NCBI RefSeq assembly: GCF_900302505.1
Contig: NZ_OMOJ01000002.1
Coordinates: forward strand, 62,001-126,000
Reading direction: 5' to 3'
From: Pseudoprimorskyibacter insulae
GTDB taxonomy: Bacteria > Pseudomonadota > Alphaproteobacteria > Rhodobacterales > Rhodobacteraceae
DNA length: 64,000 bases
Below the pieces are notes generated by a model that worked only from the letters and a program-made list of their open reading frames with translations, was not told where the DNA came from and searched no databases. The position numbers and the translations under genes are program-made. Of the stretch, positions 8,105 through 17,172 are shown piece by piece. Each line of letters begins with the position of its first letter. The first letter of the stretch is position 1.

Positions 8105-9435
8105 TTTTGTGCGCCTCCACGGCCCAGCGTCAGGCGAAAGCACGCGCCCTCCCTGCCCTGAACCAGTTCTAGCTGACCGCCGTGTTCTTCCATGATCTTG
8201 TGCGAAATCGACAGGCCAAGCCCGGTGCCGCGCCCGGCGGGCTTGGTGGTGAAGAACGGATCAAAGATGTGCTGCGCCACATCCGGCGGCACGCCCGGCC
8301 CGGAATCGCGGATGGTCAGAACAGACCAAGGCCCGTCATAGGCCAGCGTGATCGCGATCTTGGGGGTTTCCACCCCCTCCATGGCATCAACGGCGTTCTG
8401 CACGAGGTTCATCAGCACCTGCTGGATGTGGCCGGGGCGACCCATGGCCATGCACTTCGCCTCGCCCTGCCAGTGGATATCAACCTTGGACTTGGTCCCG
8501 CGCTCTACCCAATTGACGGCGATCCGGGCGGTGTCGGTCAGATCGAACAGGGTCATTTCCCCGGCCCCATCGGCGGACAGGCGGCGCAGGTCTTCGACAA
8601 TGTCGCGCACCCGCTCAGCCCCATCCCGAGCGCCCACAATCGCGGTGCGCAGGTTCTTCAGGTCGCGATCCAGCCGCAGTGATTGCCGCAGATCGACCAG
8701 TTCGCTGCGCGGCGCACCGGCTTGCACCCGTTCGAAGTAGGTTTCAAACCGGTTCACGTATTTTTCCAAGGCATGGGCGTTGGCATAGACAAAGCTGATT
8801 GGGTTGTTCAGCTCATGCGCGACACCGGCCAGAAGGCGGCCAAGCGAGGCCAGCTTTTCGTTGCGCACCAACTGGCTTTGAGCGTCTTTCAGGTCTTTGT
8901 GGCTGGCCTCCAACTCAGAATAGGCACGGCGGAGTTCACCCAAAGGGCGGCCCGTCAGAACAACTCCCGTCGCCTTGCGCCGCCGATCCAGACGGGGCGC
9001 GACGCGAAATTCCACCGGATCGGGGCCTTTGTCGGTCATCAACTCGGCCTCGATCGTGGCGGGCTGGCGCGTGGCGAAGACCGTTTCAATGGTGTGTTGC
9101 ATGCGGGCGCGGGCCTCGGGGTCAAAGAAATCACCCAATTGTCGCCCTGACAGTTCGTGGATCGAGGTCGAGACCATGTCGCAGAAAGATGCGCTGGCAT
9201 CGGCGATTTTGCCATCCCGGCCCGACACGATCAGCAAGTCACTGACAGACGCCATGACCGACCCCAGAAACTCACGCAATGCGGTCAGTTCGGTGTTTCG
9301 GGCTTCTAGCTGTTCCTGATACTCGACCAGTTCGGCATAGGTCCGGTCAACGGCCAACAGAACATCAGCCCACGCGCGGTCCCCCATGTCCGCAGGGCGA
9401 TCAGACGAGTCTGGGCTAAGTCCTTGGTCTACCAT
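8101..9435 (-). CDS. hupT: Hydrogen-responsive sensor histidine kinase
   Basis: 444 residues with no membrane segment. After an N-terminal coiled region (about 20-55) comes a PAS domain (about 56-165), a helical linker, and the phosphoacceptor box AGVAHELNNP with His207. The ATPase domain has the N box (QQVLMNLVQNAVDAM), a G1 box (DSGPGVPP), the F region (FFTTKP) and GRGTGLGLS. In Rhodobacter capsulatus HupT phosphorylates the regulator HupR when H2 is absent, and the HupUV sensor controls it; the same gene order suggests the same role. HupR itself would lie further downstream, outside the window. Upstream, 113 bases separate it from the binding-protein gene and probably hold its promoter. 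Confidence 0.93.
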   Translation of the reverse strand: MVDQGLSPDSSDRPADMGDRAWADVLLAVDRTYAELVEYQEQLEARNTELTALREFLGSVMASVSDLLIVSGRDGKIADASASFCDMVSTSIHELSGRQLGDFFDPEARARMQHTIETVFATRQPATIEAELMTDKGPDPVEFRVAPRLDRRRKATGVVLTGRPLGELRRAYSELEASHKDLKDAQSQLVRNEKLASLGRLLAGVAHELNNPISFVYANAHALEKYVNRFETYFERVQAGAPRSELVDLRQSLRLDRDLKNLRTAIVGARDGAERVRDIVEDLRRLSADGAGEMTLFDLTDTARIAVNWVERGTKSKVDIHWQGEAKCMAMGRPGHIQQVLMNLVQNAVDAMEGVETPKIAITLAYDGPWSVLTIRDSGPGVPPDVAQHIFDPFFTTKPAGRGTGLGLSISHKIMEEHGGQLELVQGREGACFRLTLGRGGAQK

Positions 9436-9548
9436 GAAGGACAGCCTATTGGGGGTCGCGAAAAATGGGAAGCCGTCGCGTTGTGCGATTTTTCCGGCGC
9501 TGCGGCCGCAAGTGGAAAGCGATCAGCCAATTGCGCCCGAATGCGCGA

Positions 9549-11075
9549 TCAGGCCATCCACCACCGTTCAGCCAAGCGCGCATTGTCCAGCGGCCAGTGG
9601 CTGCCGACGGTTGCACCATGGGCGATGCGTTTGGACACGCCCTGAACATCGGCCACAAAGGCCGGAATCAGCATATTGCCTTCGTCGCGCAGGATGAATT
9701 GCAGTTCGGCATAGATGTCTTGGCGCTTGATGCTGTCCAATTCCGACCGGGCCGAGGCCAGAAGCGATTGGAAGCGTGGGTGATCCCATCCGCCAAAGTT
9801 CCACGGTGCGCCGGCGGCATAGGCTGTGGTCAGCATCCAATCTTCGGTCGCGCGGCCAGACCACCGGGCGGCGCAGCAGGGCCGTTCAAAGCGCAGATCG
9901 CTGATGTCGCTTTGAAGATGCAGCGCGATCCCCGCCGCCTCAGCCGAGGCGCGGAACACCTCGCCCGCCTCTTCGGCCTGTGCGAAATCGGTGGGCGCAA
10001 TGCTCAGATCCAGCGATAGCCGATCAAGCCCGGCTTGACGCAAGTGATACCGCGCCAGATCCGGGTCATAGGGAATGGCGGGCAGATCTACGTAATACTG
10101 GTTGGCCGGGCCAACAGGGCTATCGGCCGCCACTTGCCCGCGCCCGCCCAGCGCAACATCAAGCATGGTTTCGCGGTCGATCCCGTGTTTCAGCGCCTTG
10201 CGGACAGACAGTTGATCCAAGGGTGACGCGGACATGCGCAGCCCAAAGCTGACATGTGCGTTGCCGTTGGTTTCCAGCAGGTTCAGGCCCGGATGCGCCT
10301 GAACTTTGGGCGCAAGGGCCGGGTCCACTTGGTCGATCACATCGACACGGGCCGCCATCAAGGCGCGGGCGCGATCGCGGCCATGCGGCACGGCGGTCAG
10401 CTCAATCCGGTCAAAGAACCCGGCGCTATCGCCCTTGTAGTGGCTGCCGACGCGCTGGGCGGTCAGCAATTTACCCGGCTCAAACCGATCCACGCGATAC
10501 AGCCCCGTGCCGATGCCCCGCGCAATGGCGGCTTCGATCTGGCCTTCGGGGTAGATCAGCAGGTGATAATCCGACAGCAGATAGGGGAAATCGGCATTGC
10601 CTTGGTGCAGCGTGATCTGCATCTGATGCGGGCCCAGCGCGGTCATGTCTTCGATCATCGCAATGATCGGACGCGCCGGGGAGGCGACAGCCGGATCAAG
10701 GTGCAACTGGAACGAGGCGATGACATCGCGCACGTTGAACGGCTTGCCGTTGTGGAAGGTCACGCCTTTGCGCAGGTCAATGGTCCAGACACGCGCATCC
10801 GCACTGGCCTGCCATTGGGTCGCCAATTCGCCGCGCAGCGATCCATCGGCCGCGATCTCGGTCAGGGTGTCGAAGACCGCGCCTTGCCCCGCGACCATCA
10901 TGAACAGGTCACGGTGATAGCGGGCGTCCCACGTATCATGCACCGACGCGCCCGACAGCCCAACCCGCAGCGTTCCGCCACGCCGGGCCGAGGCCGACAA
11001 GGGCAGACCACTGGCGGCCAGCACACCTGCCGCAGCACCCGAGGTCAGAAGGCCGCGTCGGCTGATACGGGTCAT
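9549..11075 (-). CDS. ABC transporter substrate-binding protein, family 5, Tat-exported
   Basis: 508 residues in the peptide/nickel/oligopeptide binding-protein family (DppA/OppA/NikA type). The N-terminus SRRGLLTSGAAAG followed by ASA is a Tat signal peptide. The fold starts with GTLRVGLSGAS and has family features such as LRKGVTFHNGKPF at about 105. It binds a ligand in the periplasm for an ABC importer, but no permease or ATPase gene is adjacent, so it may serve a transporter encoded elsewhere or act as a sensor. It lies 18 bases after a proline iminopeptidase gene, which favours a peptide ligand. Nickel is an alternative, given the hydrogenase genes downstream, but no specific metal ligands are evident to me. 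Confidence 0.85.
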   Translation of the reverse strand: MTRISRRGLLTSGAAAGVLAASGLPLSASARRGGTLRVGLSGASVHDTWDARYHRDLFMMVAGQGAVFDTLTEIAADGSLRGELATQWQASADARVWTIDLRKGVTFHNGKPFNVRDVIASFQLHLDPAVASPARPIIAMIEDMTALGPHQMQITLHQGNADFPYLLSDYHLLIYPEGQIEAAIARGIGTGLYRVDRFEPGKLLTAQRVGSHYKGDSAGFFDRIELTAVPHGRDRARALMAARVDVIDQVDPALAPKVQAHPGLNLLETNGNAHVSFGLRMSASPLDQLSVRKALKHGIDRETMLDVALGGRGQVAADSPVGPANQYYVDLPAIPYDPDLARYHLRQAGLDRLSLDLSIAPTDFAQAEEAGEVFRASAEAAGIALHLQSDISDLRFERPCCAARWSGRATEDWMLTTAYAAGAPWNFGGWDHPRFQSLLASARSELDSIKRQDIYAELQFILRDEGNMLIPAFVADVQGVSKRIAHGATVGSHWPLDNARLAERWWMA

Positions 11076-11093
11076 GTCTGCGCGTCTCCTGTC

Positions 11094-12074
11094 TTAGGCC
11101 ACCGAGAGGCTGGCGATTTGGTTCATGATGCGGACCAGTTCGGCACTGATCCCAGGTTCTGACAGAGCATGGCCCGCATTGCGTATCATCCGCAAGTCAC
11201 AACCCGGCCAAGCCTTGGCCAAACCATAGGCTTTGTGCGGCGGGCAGATCATATCGTAGCGTCCCTGAACGATGAAACCGGGGATATCGGCCAGATTGTT
11301 CACGCGGTTCATGATCCAGTCGTCTTCCCCAAGGAAGCCGTGATTGACGAAGTAATGATTCTCAAGCCGGGCAAAGGCCCGCGCGTAATCCCCCGGAGAT
11401 TCGCCGCCCTGCCCGTTGGAATAGACCGAAGCCAGCGCATTTTCCCATGCGGACCATTCGCGGGCGAACCGCGTTTCCTGCGGCAGATCGCCACTGAACA
11501 GCCGCCGGTGATAAGCCGCGATCATGTCGCCGCGTTCGTCTTCGGGGATGGGGGCGGCGAACCGCGCCCAGGTTTCCGGCCAGAACTGCGCCGCGCCGCC
11601 ACCATAGAACCAGTCCAACTCGCTCTGTGTCATCAGGAAGACACCGCGCAGCACCACCGCTGACACGGCCTGCGGATGGGTGATCGCATAGACCAACGCC
11701 AGCGTCGCGCCCCAACTGCCGCCGAACAAAATGACCTTATCTAGGCCCAGTTCGGCCCGGATACGCTGCATATCCTCGACCAGATCCCATGTCGTGTTGT
11801 TCTTGACGCTGGCATGGGGCGTGGACCGCCCGCACCCGCGCTGATCGAACAGGACAACGCGATAGAACGCCGGATCGAAATACCGGCGCATTGCAGGGCT
11901 GCATCCACCGCCCGGCCCGCCGTGACAAACGATCACCGGCACGCCCTGCGGATTGCCGCATTGCTCGACATAGACTTGATGTCCATCACCTGTGTCGATC
12001 ATCCGCTGATCGAACGGATCAATCGGGGGAAAGAGATACTGGGTTGCGCGCATTTGGCTCGGGAAATTATTCAT
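11094..12074 (-). CDS. pip: Proline iminopeptidase
   Basis: 326 residues, alpha/beta hydrolase fold, peptidase family S33. It removes N-terminal proline from peptides in the cytoplasm. The oxyanion segment HGGPGGG begins at residue 51 and the nucleophile elbow is GGSWGA with Ser120. The acid is probably the Asp of GRYDMICPP near 271, and the catalytic His is in NAGHAL near 301. The family signature FDQRGCGRS is at 76-84. It is the first gene of a pair with the family 5 binding protein and is divergent from ubiG with only 51 bases between starts. Confidence 0.93.
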   Translation of the reverse strand: MNNFPSQMRATQYLFPPIDPFDQRMIDTGDGHQVYVEQCGNPQGVPVIVCHGGPGGGCSPAMRRYFDPAFYRVVLFDQRGCGRSTPHASVKNNTTWDLVEDMQRIRAELGLDKVILFGGSWGATLALVYAITHPQAVSAVVLRGVFLMTQSELDWFYGGGAAQFWPETWARFAAPIPEDERGDMIAAYHRRLFSGDLPQETRFAREWSAWENALASVYSNGQGGESPGDYARAFARLENHYFVNHGFLGEDDWIMNRVNNLADIPGFIVQGRYDMICPPHKAYGLAKAWPGCDLRMIRNAGHALSEPGISAELVRIMNQIASLSVA

Positions 12075-12125
12075 GCGCCAACTATATTGGGCATATGTCC
12101 GAAAAGACCATGGGATTTCTCAGCA

Positions 12126-12863
12126 ATGAGCACAACGACAGTCGACCCCGCAGAGATTGCCAAGTTTGAAGCAATGGCCGCCGAATGGTGGGACCCGAAT
12201 GGCAAGTTCAAGCCGCTGCATATGCTGAACCCCTGCCGGTTGGATTACATCACCACGCAAATCGCGGGCGAATATGGCCGCGATCTGAACACCGCCCGCC
12301 CGTTCGAAGGGCTGCGCCTGCTGGACATCGGTTGCGGCGGCGGATTGCTATGCGAACCCATGGCCCGGCTTGGGGCCACGGTGATCGGCGTTGATGCGGC
12401 CGAGCGGAACATCCCCGTCGCAAAAGCCCACGCCGCGCAATCGGGTCTTGAGATTGACTATCGTTTCACCACCGCCGAGGCGATGGCCGCCGCGGGCGAA
12501 CAGTTCGACGTGGTGCTGAACATGGAAGTGGTGGAACATGTGGCCGACCCGCTGGCCTATCTGACCGCCTGCCAGCAATTGCTGAAACCGGGCGGGCTGC
12601 ACCTGTGTTCGACCATCAACCGCAACCCCAAAAGCTTTGCCATGGCGATTGTTGGCGCGGAATACGTGATGCGTTGGCTGCCCAAGGGCACGCATGAATG
12701 GCATAAGTTCATCACGCCCGATGAACTGTTCGACCTGATCCGAAATGCAGGGCTGGACCCGGTTGACCGCAAAGGGTTTGTCTTTAACCCGGTGACTTGG
12801 GGCTGGAAGATTTCAGACCGGGATCTGAGCGTGAACTACGTCACCGCCTCGATCAAACCATAA
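12126..12863 (+). CDS. ubiG: Ubiquinone biosynthesis O-methyltransferase
   Basis: 245 residues. The SAM-binding motif [14 protein letters not shown] lies at about 65-78, and the family string [13 protein letters not shown] follows. It carries out both O-methylations of ubiquinone synthesis at the membrane surface. The N-terminal segment [15 protein letters not shown] is characteristic of UbiG. The start at 12126 gives the usual UbiG length; in-frame upstream sequence overlaps the divergent pip gene and is not coding. Its stop directly abuts the convergent marR gene. Confidence 0.95.
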   Translation: MSTTTVDPAEIAKFEAMAAEWWDPNGKFKPLHMLNPCRLDYITTQIAGEYGRDLNTARPFEGLRLLDIGCGGGLLCEPMARLGATVIGVDAAERNIPVAKAHAAQSGLEIDYRFTTAEAMAAAGEQFDVVLNMEVVEHVADPLAYLTACQQLLKPGGLHLCSTINRNPKSFAMAIVGAEYVMRWLPKGTHEWHKFITPDELFDLIRNAGLDPVDRKGFVFNPVTWGWKISDRDLSVNYVTASIKP

Positions 12864-13307
12864 TCAGCTCGTCTCGATCTCAAGCTTGACGCGCAATTCG
12901 CGCAGAATGGGCAGGGCGGACCGGACTTTCTGGTCGCCCAGTTCGTCCACCATTTCCGTGATGATCGGCGTGATCACCGCCATGGCCGCATCCCGCGCGG
13001 CCAGACCCGCCGGGCTGATCGACACCATCTTGCGGCGGGCATCGTCCCAATCAGGGCGGATGTGCACATATCCGGCCAGTTCCAATTTGCTCAGTGTGTT
13101 GGTCATTGCCCCGCGCGTGACGTGAAAGCTGCGGGCCAATTGGGCGGGCGTGCGTTCGGAATTGCCACGTGCCAAATGATTGAGCACCGAGAAGTGAGAA
13201 ATTTCCATCTTGTTCGGCAAAACGCGCGTCAGGCGGTTCCGAAGAAGCTGATCCGCTGTCAAAAGCTCACTGAACAGCGAAATGGCAAGGGCGTTGCTGT
13301 CACTCAT
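12864..13307 (-). CDS. MarR-family transcriptional regulator
   Basis: 147 residues with a winged helix-turn-helix at about 35-100. The recognition region TPAQLARSFHVTRGAMTNTLSKLE and the wing ending DDARRKMVSISPAG are typical. Such proteins bind DNA as dimers and are often released by small aromatic ligands or oxidation. It is the last gene of a minus-strand set comF-grxC-nitrilase-marR and overlaps the nitrilase stop by four bases, so it is co-expressed with it. Its target is unknown. Confidence 0.88.
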   Translation of the reverse strand: MSDSNALAISLFSELLTADQLLRNRLTRVLPNKMEISHFSVLNHLARGNSERTPAQLARSFHVTRGAMTNTLSKLELAGYVHIRPDWDDARRKMVSISPAGLAARDAAMAVITPIITEMVDELGDQKVRSALPILRELRVKLEIETS

Positions 13308-14137
13308 TCAGGGCCTTTAAACGAAATATCATGTTGTAATGACGGAATTTTATGACGGGCTTGGGCAACCTCGTCGAGGTCCAAGTCTACAATGTGGACG
13401 CCGGGTGCCATTTTTGCATCACACAAAACCTCCCCCCACGGGGAAATCACCATGCTGTGCCCATAAGTTGTGCGTTGACGGCCAACTTCGGCTGAATGCG
13501 TGCCGGTTTGTGCAGGCGCAATCACGAAACAGCCTGTCTCAATCGCACGCGCCTTGAGCAGTGGTTCCCAATGCATCGGGCCAGTGCCGGGTGAAAACGC
13601 AGCAGGCACCGTCAGGATCTGTGCACCGGCCTGCGCAAGGGCGCGATAGAGATAAGCGAACCGCACGTCATAACAGATGGTCAGGCCAAATTTGCCCAAA
13701 GGCGTGTCGGCCAGAACCGCCTGATTGCCCGGCGCATACCCGCTCGATTCGCGGTAAGTTTCCGCCTCGCTGACTTGCACGTCGAACATGTGCATCTTGT
13801 CATAGCGGGCCACGATCGCGCCATCCGGGCCAATCAGGAAAGACCGGTTGGCAAAGCGTTCTTCGGGTGGGTCGGATTTGAGCGCCACTGACCCAATCAG
13901 CAGCCAGACGCCATGCCGCTTGGCCGCATTGCGCAGACCGGCCAGCGTGGCATCTTCGGCCTCAGTGCGCAGAACTTCTGCCTGATGCGCACGGCTGGCG
14001 GAAACGCAGTTCGTGACCTCAGGCGTTGCGATAAACTCTGCCCCCTGAGCCACGGCATCGGCAATCATCCCGGTCACCATTTGCAGGTTCGCGGCAGGAT
14101 CGTCGGACGACGTGATCTGAAGCAGAGCGACGCGCAT
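13304..14137 (-). CDS. Carbon-nitrogen hydrolase, Nit family
   Basis: 277 residues of the nitrilase superfamily. The Glu-Lys-Cys triad is visible: Glu40 in ATPEVTN, Lys114 in RYDKMHMFD and Cys155 in TICYDVRF. The YDKMHMFD signature and length fit the Nit1/Nit2 branch, which includes omega-amidases and deaminated-glutathione amidases. The neighbouring glutaredoxin makes a glutathione-repair role reasonable, but the substrate cannot be read from the sequence. Its ATG shares one base with the grxC stop (TGATG), indicating translational coupling. Confidence 0.9.
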   Translation of the reverse strand: MRVALLQITSSDDPAANLQMVTGMIADAVAQGAEFIATPEVTNCVSASRAHQAEVLRTEAEDATLAGLRNAAKRHGVWLLIGSVALKSDPPEERFANRSFLIGPDGAIVARYDKMHMFDVQVSEAETYRESSGYAPGNQAVLADTPLGKFGLTICYDVRFAYLYRALAQAGAQILTVPAAFSPGTGPMHWEPLLKARAIETGCFVIAPAQTGTHSAEVGRQRTTYGHSMVISPWGEVLCDAKMAPGVHIVDLDLDEVAQARHKIPSLQHDISFKGPE

Positions 14138-14394
14138 CAGCTTTGCAGCAGCGGGTCAAGCTTGCCCGCTTTGTCGAGGGCATAAAGGTCGTCGCAGCCA
14201 CCCACATGGGTGTCGCCAATGAAGATCTGCGGAACGGTGCGACCACCATTGGCGCGCTCGATCATTTCGGGCTTGCGCGCGGGATCTTCCCAAACGTCGA
14301 TTTCCGTGAACTCGACGCCCTTTTGCTTCAGCAGGCGTTTGGCGGCGTGGCAAAACCCACAAAGGGGCGAGGTATAGATTTCGACAGCAGGCAT
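14137..14394 (-). CDS. grxC: Glutaredoxin 3
   Basis: 85 residues, a complete dithiol glutaredoxin. The active site CGFC is at 12-15. The cis-proline segment RTVPQIFI and the glutathione-binding GGCDDLYAL are both present. It reduces disulfides and glutathionylated proteins in the cytoplasm using glutathione. It sits 18 bases after comF and overlaps the nitrilase gene. Confidence 0.94.
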   Translation of the reverse strand: MPAVEIYTSPLCGFCHAAKRLLKQKGVEFTEIDVWEDPARKPEMIERANGGRTVPQIFIGDTHVGGCDDLYALDKAGKLDPLLQS

Positions 14395-14412
14395 AGTGCG
14401 GACCTTTCTTGT

Positions 14413-15150
14413 TCAGGTCTTTATGTAAGCCTCCTTGGTGACACGCGCCAGTGCTGCAACGCATACATCTTTTGCGCCCGCAGCATAGGCCGCTGTTGTT
14501 GTGGCAGAAAAAGTTGCCCCGCTGGTCATCACATCATCCACAATCACAACTGCGCGACCTTGCAAACTGTACTTGGGGTTCGGGGCGATTGCATCGGACA
14601 TCAGCGCGTGCCGTTCATCCCGTGTCAGCCCGCCAAGACTTCGGGTGCGGGTCGTGCGGCGCAAGGCATCGGGGGCCCAGTCGCACCCCAGAACATCCGC
14701 CAGATCCTGCGCAATCAGCGCCGATTGGTTGAACCGCCGCGCCAGCCGCCGCCACGGGTGAAGCGGCACGGGCACCAACACTGTGTCCGCCGTCACCAGA
14801 TCGCGCAGCGGGCGGGCCAGCCATGTGGCCGCCGGTTTGCTAATGTCGTGACGATCCCCATGTTTTAAGGCCAAAACCAACTGCCGTGCCGTACCAGAGT
14901 ACCCCAGCGCCGCCACCCCCCGCCGCCACGGGCGCGGCGCGGTCAGACAATCGTCGCAATACGCCTCCTCGCCCGGTTGAAGGGACGGAAGCGGCGCGGC
15001 ACAGCCATAGCACCCTGCCCCAAGCAATGGCAGATCGCGCCAGCACGGGCCGCACAGCCCGTTCAGACCATCCACCATGCCGCCACAGCACAGGCACCGC
15101 GCCGGATAGAGCAACGAAAGCGATGATTGCATCAAAGACGTCAGACGCAT
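14413..15150 (-). CDS. comF: ComF-family phosphoribosyltransferase-like protein
   Basis: 245 residues from the ATG at 15150. An N-terminal cysteine cluster (CLCC, CGPC, CYGC, CDDC) should bind zinc. The C-terminal half is a type I PRTase fold with the PRPP-binding motif VVIVDDVMTSGAT. ComF proteins take part in uptake of single-stranded DNA during transformation, and in Rhodobacterales they are also linked to gene transfer agent recipients. A second ATG at 15132 is possible. The start is only 12 bases from that of the divergent methyltransferase, so the two promoters must overlap the coding ends. Confidence 0.88.
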   Translation of the reverse strand: MRLTSLMQSSLSLLYPARCLCCGGMVDGLNGLCGPCWRDLPLLGAGCYGCAAPLPSLQPGEEAYCDDCLTAPRPWRRGVAALGYSGTARQLVLALKHGDRHDISKPAATWLARPLRDLVTADTVLVPVPLHPWRRLARRFNQSALIAQDLADVLGCDWAPDALRRTTRTRSLGGLTRDERHALMSDAIAPNPKYSLQGRAVVIVDDVMTSGATFSATTTAAYAAGAKDVCVAALARVTKEAYIKT

Positions 15151-15162
15151 AAATACCGCCCC

Positions 15163-15978
15163 ATGAGCCAGGATCTGATCGACCGCCACGCGCTGATGCG
15201 CCAAAGGGCCCGGATTTCCGGCAACCCGGTGACATTTCTTCACGAAACCGCGTGCGACGATGTTCAGGATCGCCTGATGATGGTTAACCGTTCGTTTACG
15301 GCGCCAGCAATTGTCACGCCCTTCCCCGAGATTTGGCGAGCGGCTTTCCCGGATGCGGTGATTGTCCCCGATGATGATGTCTTGGCGCTTCAGCCCGGTG
15401 CGCATGATCTGGTGATCCACGCACTTTGCCTGCATTGGTCGAACGATCCGGTGGGCCAGTTGATCCAATGCCGCCACGCGCTTCGGCCCGATGGGTTGAT
15501 GATGACAATCACCTTTGGCGGCCAAACGCTGAATGAGTTGCGCACCGCACTGGCCGAGGCCGAAACCGCCGTGACGGGCGGGTTGTCGCCTCGCGTTCTG
15601 CCCATGGGCGAGATCCGCGACTACGGCGGGTTGTTGCAGCGGGCCGGGTTTGCCCTGCCGGTCGCCGACAGCCTACCGCTGAAAGCCAGCTATGCCTCGG
15701 CGCTGCATCTGATGCGCGATCTGCGCGGGATGGGCGAAGGCAATGCCATGACCGCCCGTCTGCGCCGCCCGTCACGCCGCGCTGTGTTGCTAGAGGCCGC
15801 CCGCCGCTATTCCGACGCGCATGCGCTGCCCGACGGGCGCATTCCGGCAACGTTTGACCTGATCACCCTGACAGGCTGGGCACCCGACGCCAGCCAACCC
15901 CAGCCCCTGCGGCCCGGATCGGCGGCGGCCCGTCTGGCCGATGCGCTGGGAACGCAGGAAAAAGCGCTGCGTGATTGA
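15163..15978 (+). CDS. BioC/NDUFAF5-like methyltransferase-fold protein
   Basis: 271 residues from the ATG at 15163. The middle motif HDLVIHALCLHWSNDPVGQL and LRPDGLMMTITFGGQTLNELR match the alphaproteobacterial relatives of NDUFAF5, the complex I assembly factor. The expected glycine-rich SAM motif (DxGxGxG) near the N-terminus is missing: the equivalent stretch reads VNRSFTAPAIVTPFPEIW. Either SAM is bound differently or the enzyme has changed chemistry, as NDUFAF5 did (it hydroxylates an arginine). It is a stand-alone gene divergent from comF and 64 bases before hemH. Confidence 0.8.
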   Translation: MSQDLIDRHALMRQRARISGNPVTFLHETACDDVQDRLMMVNRSFTAPAIVTPFPEIWRAAFPDAVIVPDDDVLALQPGAHDLVIHALCLHWSNDPVGQLIQCRHALRPDGLMMTITFGGQTLNELRTALAEAETAVTGGLSPRVLPMGEIRDYGGLLQRAGFALPVADSLPLKASYASALHLMRDLRGMGEGNAMTARLRRPSRRAVLLEAARRYSDAHALPDGRIPATFDLITLTGWAPDASQPQPLRPGSAAARLADALGTQEKALRD

Positions 15979-16042
15979 ACTTTGATCCAAAGCCGATCAC
16001 CCTGCGTATAAATCAAAAAACACCGAAGCCAGGACAGTGACC

Positions 16043-17092
16043 ATGAGCGCAGCCAAGCCCCCTTTCGCCCCTGCCAATCACCCGGCCATGCCGGCCAGCA
16101 AGGTTGGCGTGTTGCTGGCCAATTTGGGCACGCCGGATGCCTATAGCTATTGGCCAATGCGCCGGTATCTGAACGAATTCCTGTCGGACCAGCGGGTGAT
16201 TGATTACCCCAAATGGAAATGGCAGCCGCTGCTTCAGTTGATCATCCTGACCAAGCGGCCGTTTTCATCGGGCAAGGCGTATAAATCGATCTGGAACGAA
16301 GAGCGGAACGAAAGCCCGCTGATGACGCTGACCAAACAGCAGACAGCGGCGATTGCCGAGCAGATGAAGGCCCGTTACGGCGACTCAGTCATGGTGGATT
16401 TCTGTATGCGCTACGGCAATCCCTCGACCAAGTCCAAGGTCCGCGAGATGGTCGAGGCGGGCTGTCACAAGATCCTGTTTTTGCCGCTTTATCCGCAATA
16501 CGCGGGCGCGACCTCTGGCACGGCCAATGACCAATTCTTCCGCGCCTTGATGGAGGAAACATGGCAACCGACGGCCCGCGTGGTCGATCCTTATTTCGAA
16601 GATCCGAAATACATCGACGCCTTGGCCCAATCGGTTGAACGCGCCTATGCCAAACTGGACCATGACCCGGACCTGCTGATCGTGTCCTATCACGGGATGC
16701 CGAAACGCTATCTGATGCAGGGCGATCCCTACCATTGCCAATGCCAGAAAACGACGCGTCTGCTGAAGGAACGTCTGGGCTGGGCAGATGACCGAATCCG
16801 TACGACGTTCCAATCGGTCTTTGGGCCTGAGGAATGGCTAAAGCCCTATACCGTCGAAGAAGTGGCGCGTGTGGCCAAGGATGAAGGCAAGAAGCGCATC
16901 GCGGTCATCGCCCCTGCCTTTTCGGCCGACTGCATTGAGACGCTGGAAGAGATCAACGAAGAGATCCGCGAAAGCTTTGAGCATGCAGGCGGCGAGAGCT
17001 TTACTTACATCCCCTGCCTGAACGACGACGAAGCCCATATCGGGGCGCTGTCGGACATCATCAGCGACAATCTCAAGGGCTGGCTGGACTAA
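16043..17092 (+). CDS. hemH: Ferrochelatase
   Basis: 349 residues; inserts Fe2+ into protoporphyrin IX, the last step of haem synthesis. The N-terminal VGVLLANLGTPD, the central LPLYPQYAGATSGT, and the catalytic histidine in SYHGMPKRY are all present. The FSADCIETLEEI stretch carries the conserved acidic residue. The ATG at 16043 is preferred over a GTG at 16037 because AGGA at 16031-16034 is too close to the GTG. A strong hairpin follows the stop. Confidence 0.95.
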   Translation: MSAAKPPFAPANHPAMPASKVGVLLANLGTPDAYSYWPMRRYLNEFLSDQRVIDYPKWKWQPLLQLIILTKRPFSSGKAYKSIWNEERNESPLMTLTKQQTAAIAEQMKARYGDSVMVDFCMRYGNPSTKSKVREMVEAGCHKILFLPLYPQYAGATSGTANDQFFRALMEETWQPTARVVDPYFEDPKYIDALAQSVERAYAKLDHDPDLLIVSYHGMPKRYLMQGDPYHCQCQKTTRLLKERLGWADDRIRTTFQSVFGPEEWLKPYTVEEVARVAKDEGKKRIAVIAPAFSADCIETLEEINEEIRESFEHAGGESFTYIPCLNDDEAHIGALSDIISDNLKGWLD

Positions 17093-17119
17093 GCCGCCCG
17101 ACCATCCCCCGGAAAAGAA

Positions 17120-17145
17120 AAAGGCGGAGCAAACGCTCCGCCTTT
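17120..17145. terminator. Bidirectional terminator between hemH and the small exported protein gene
   Basis: Perfect 11-base arms AAAGGCGGAGC and GCTCCGCCTTT enclose a four-base loop AAAC. The A-run on one side and T-run on the other allow it to work for the plus-strand hemH transcript and for the convergent minus-strand small gene. Confidence 0.9.
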
Positions 17146-17172
17146 CTCATATTCATCCAAGTCAAGAATGAC

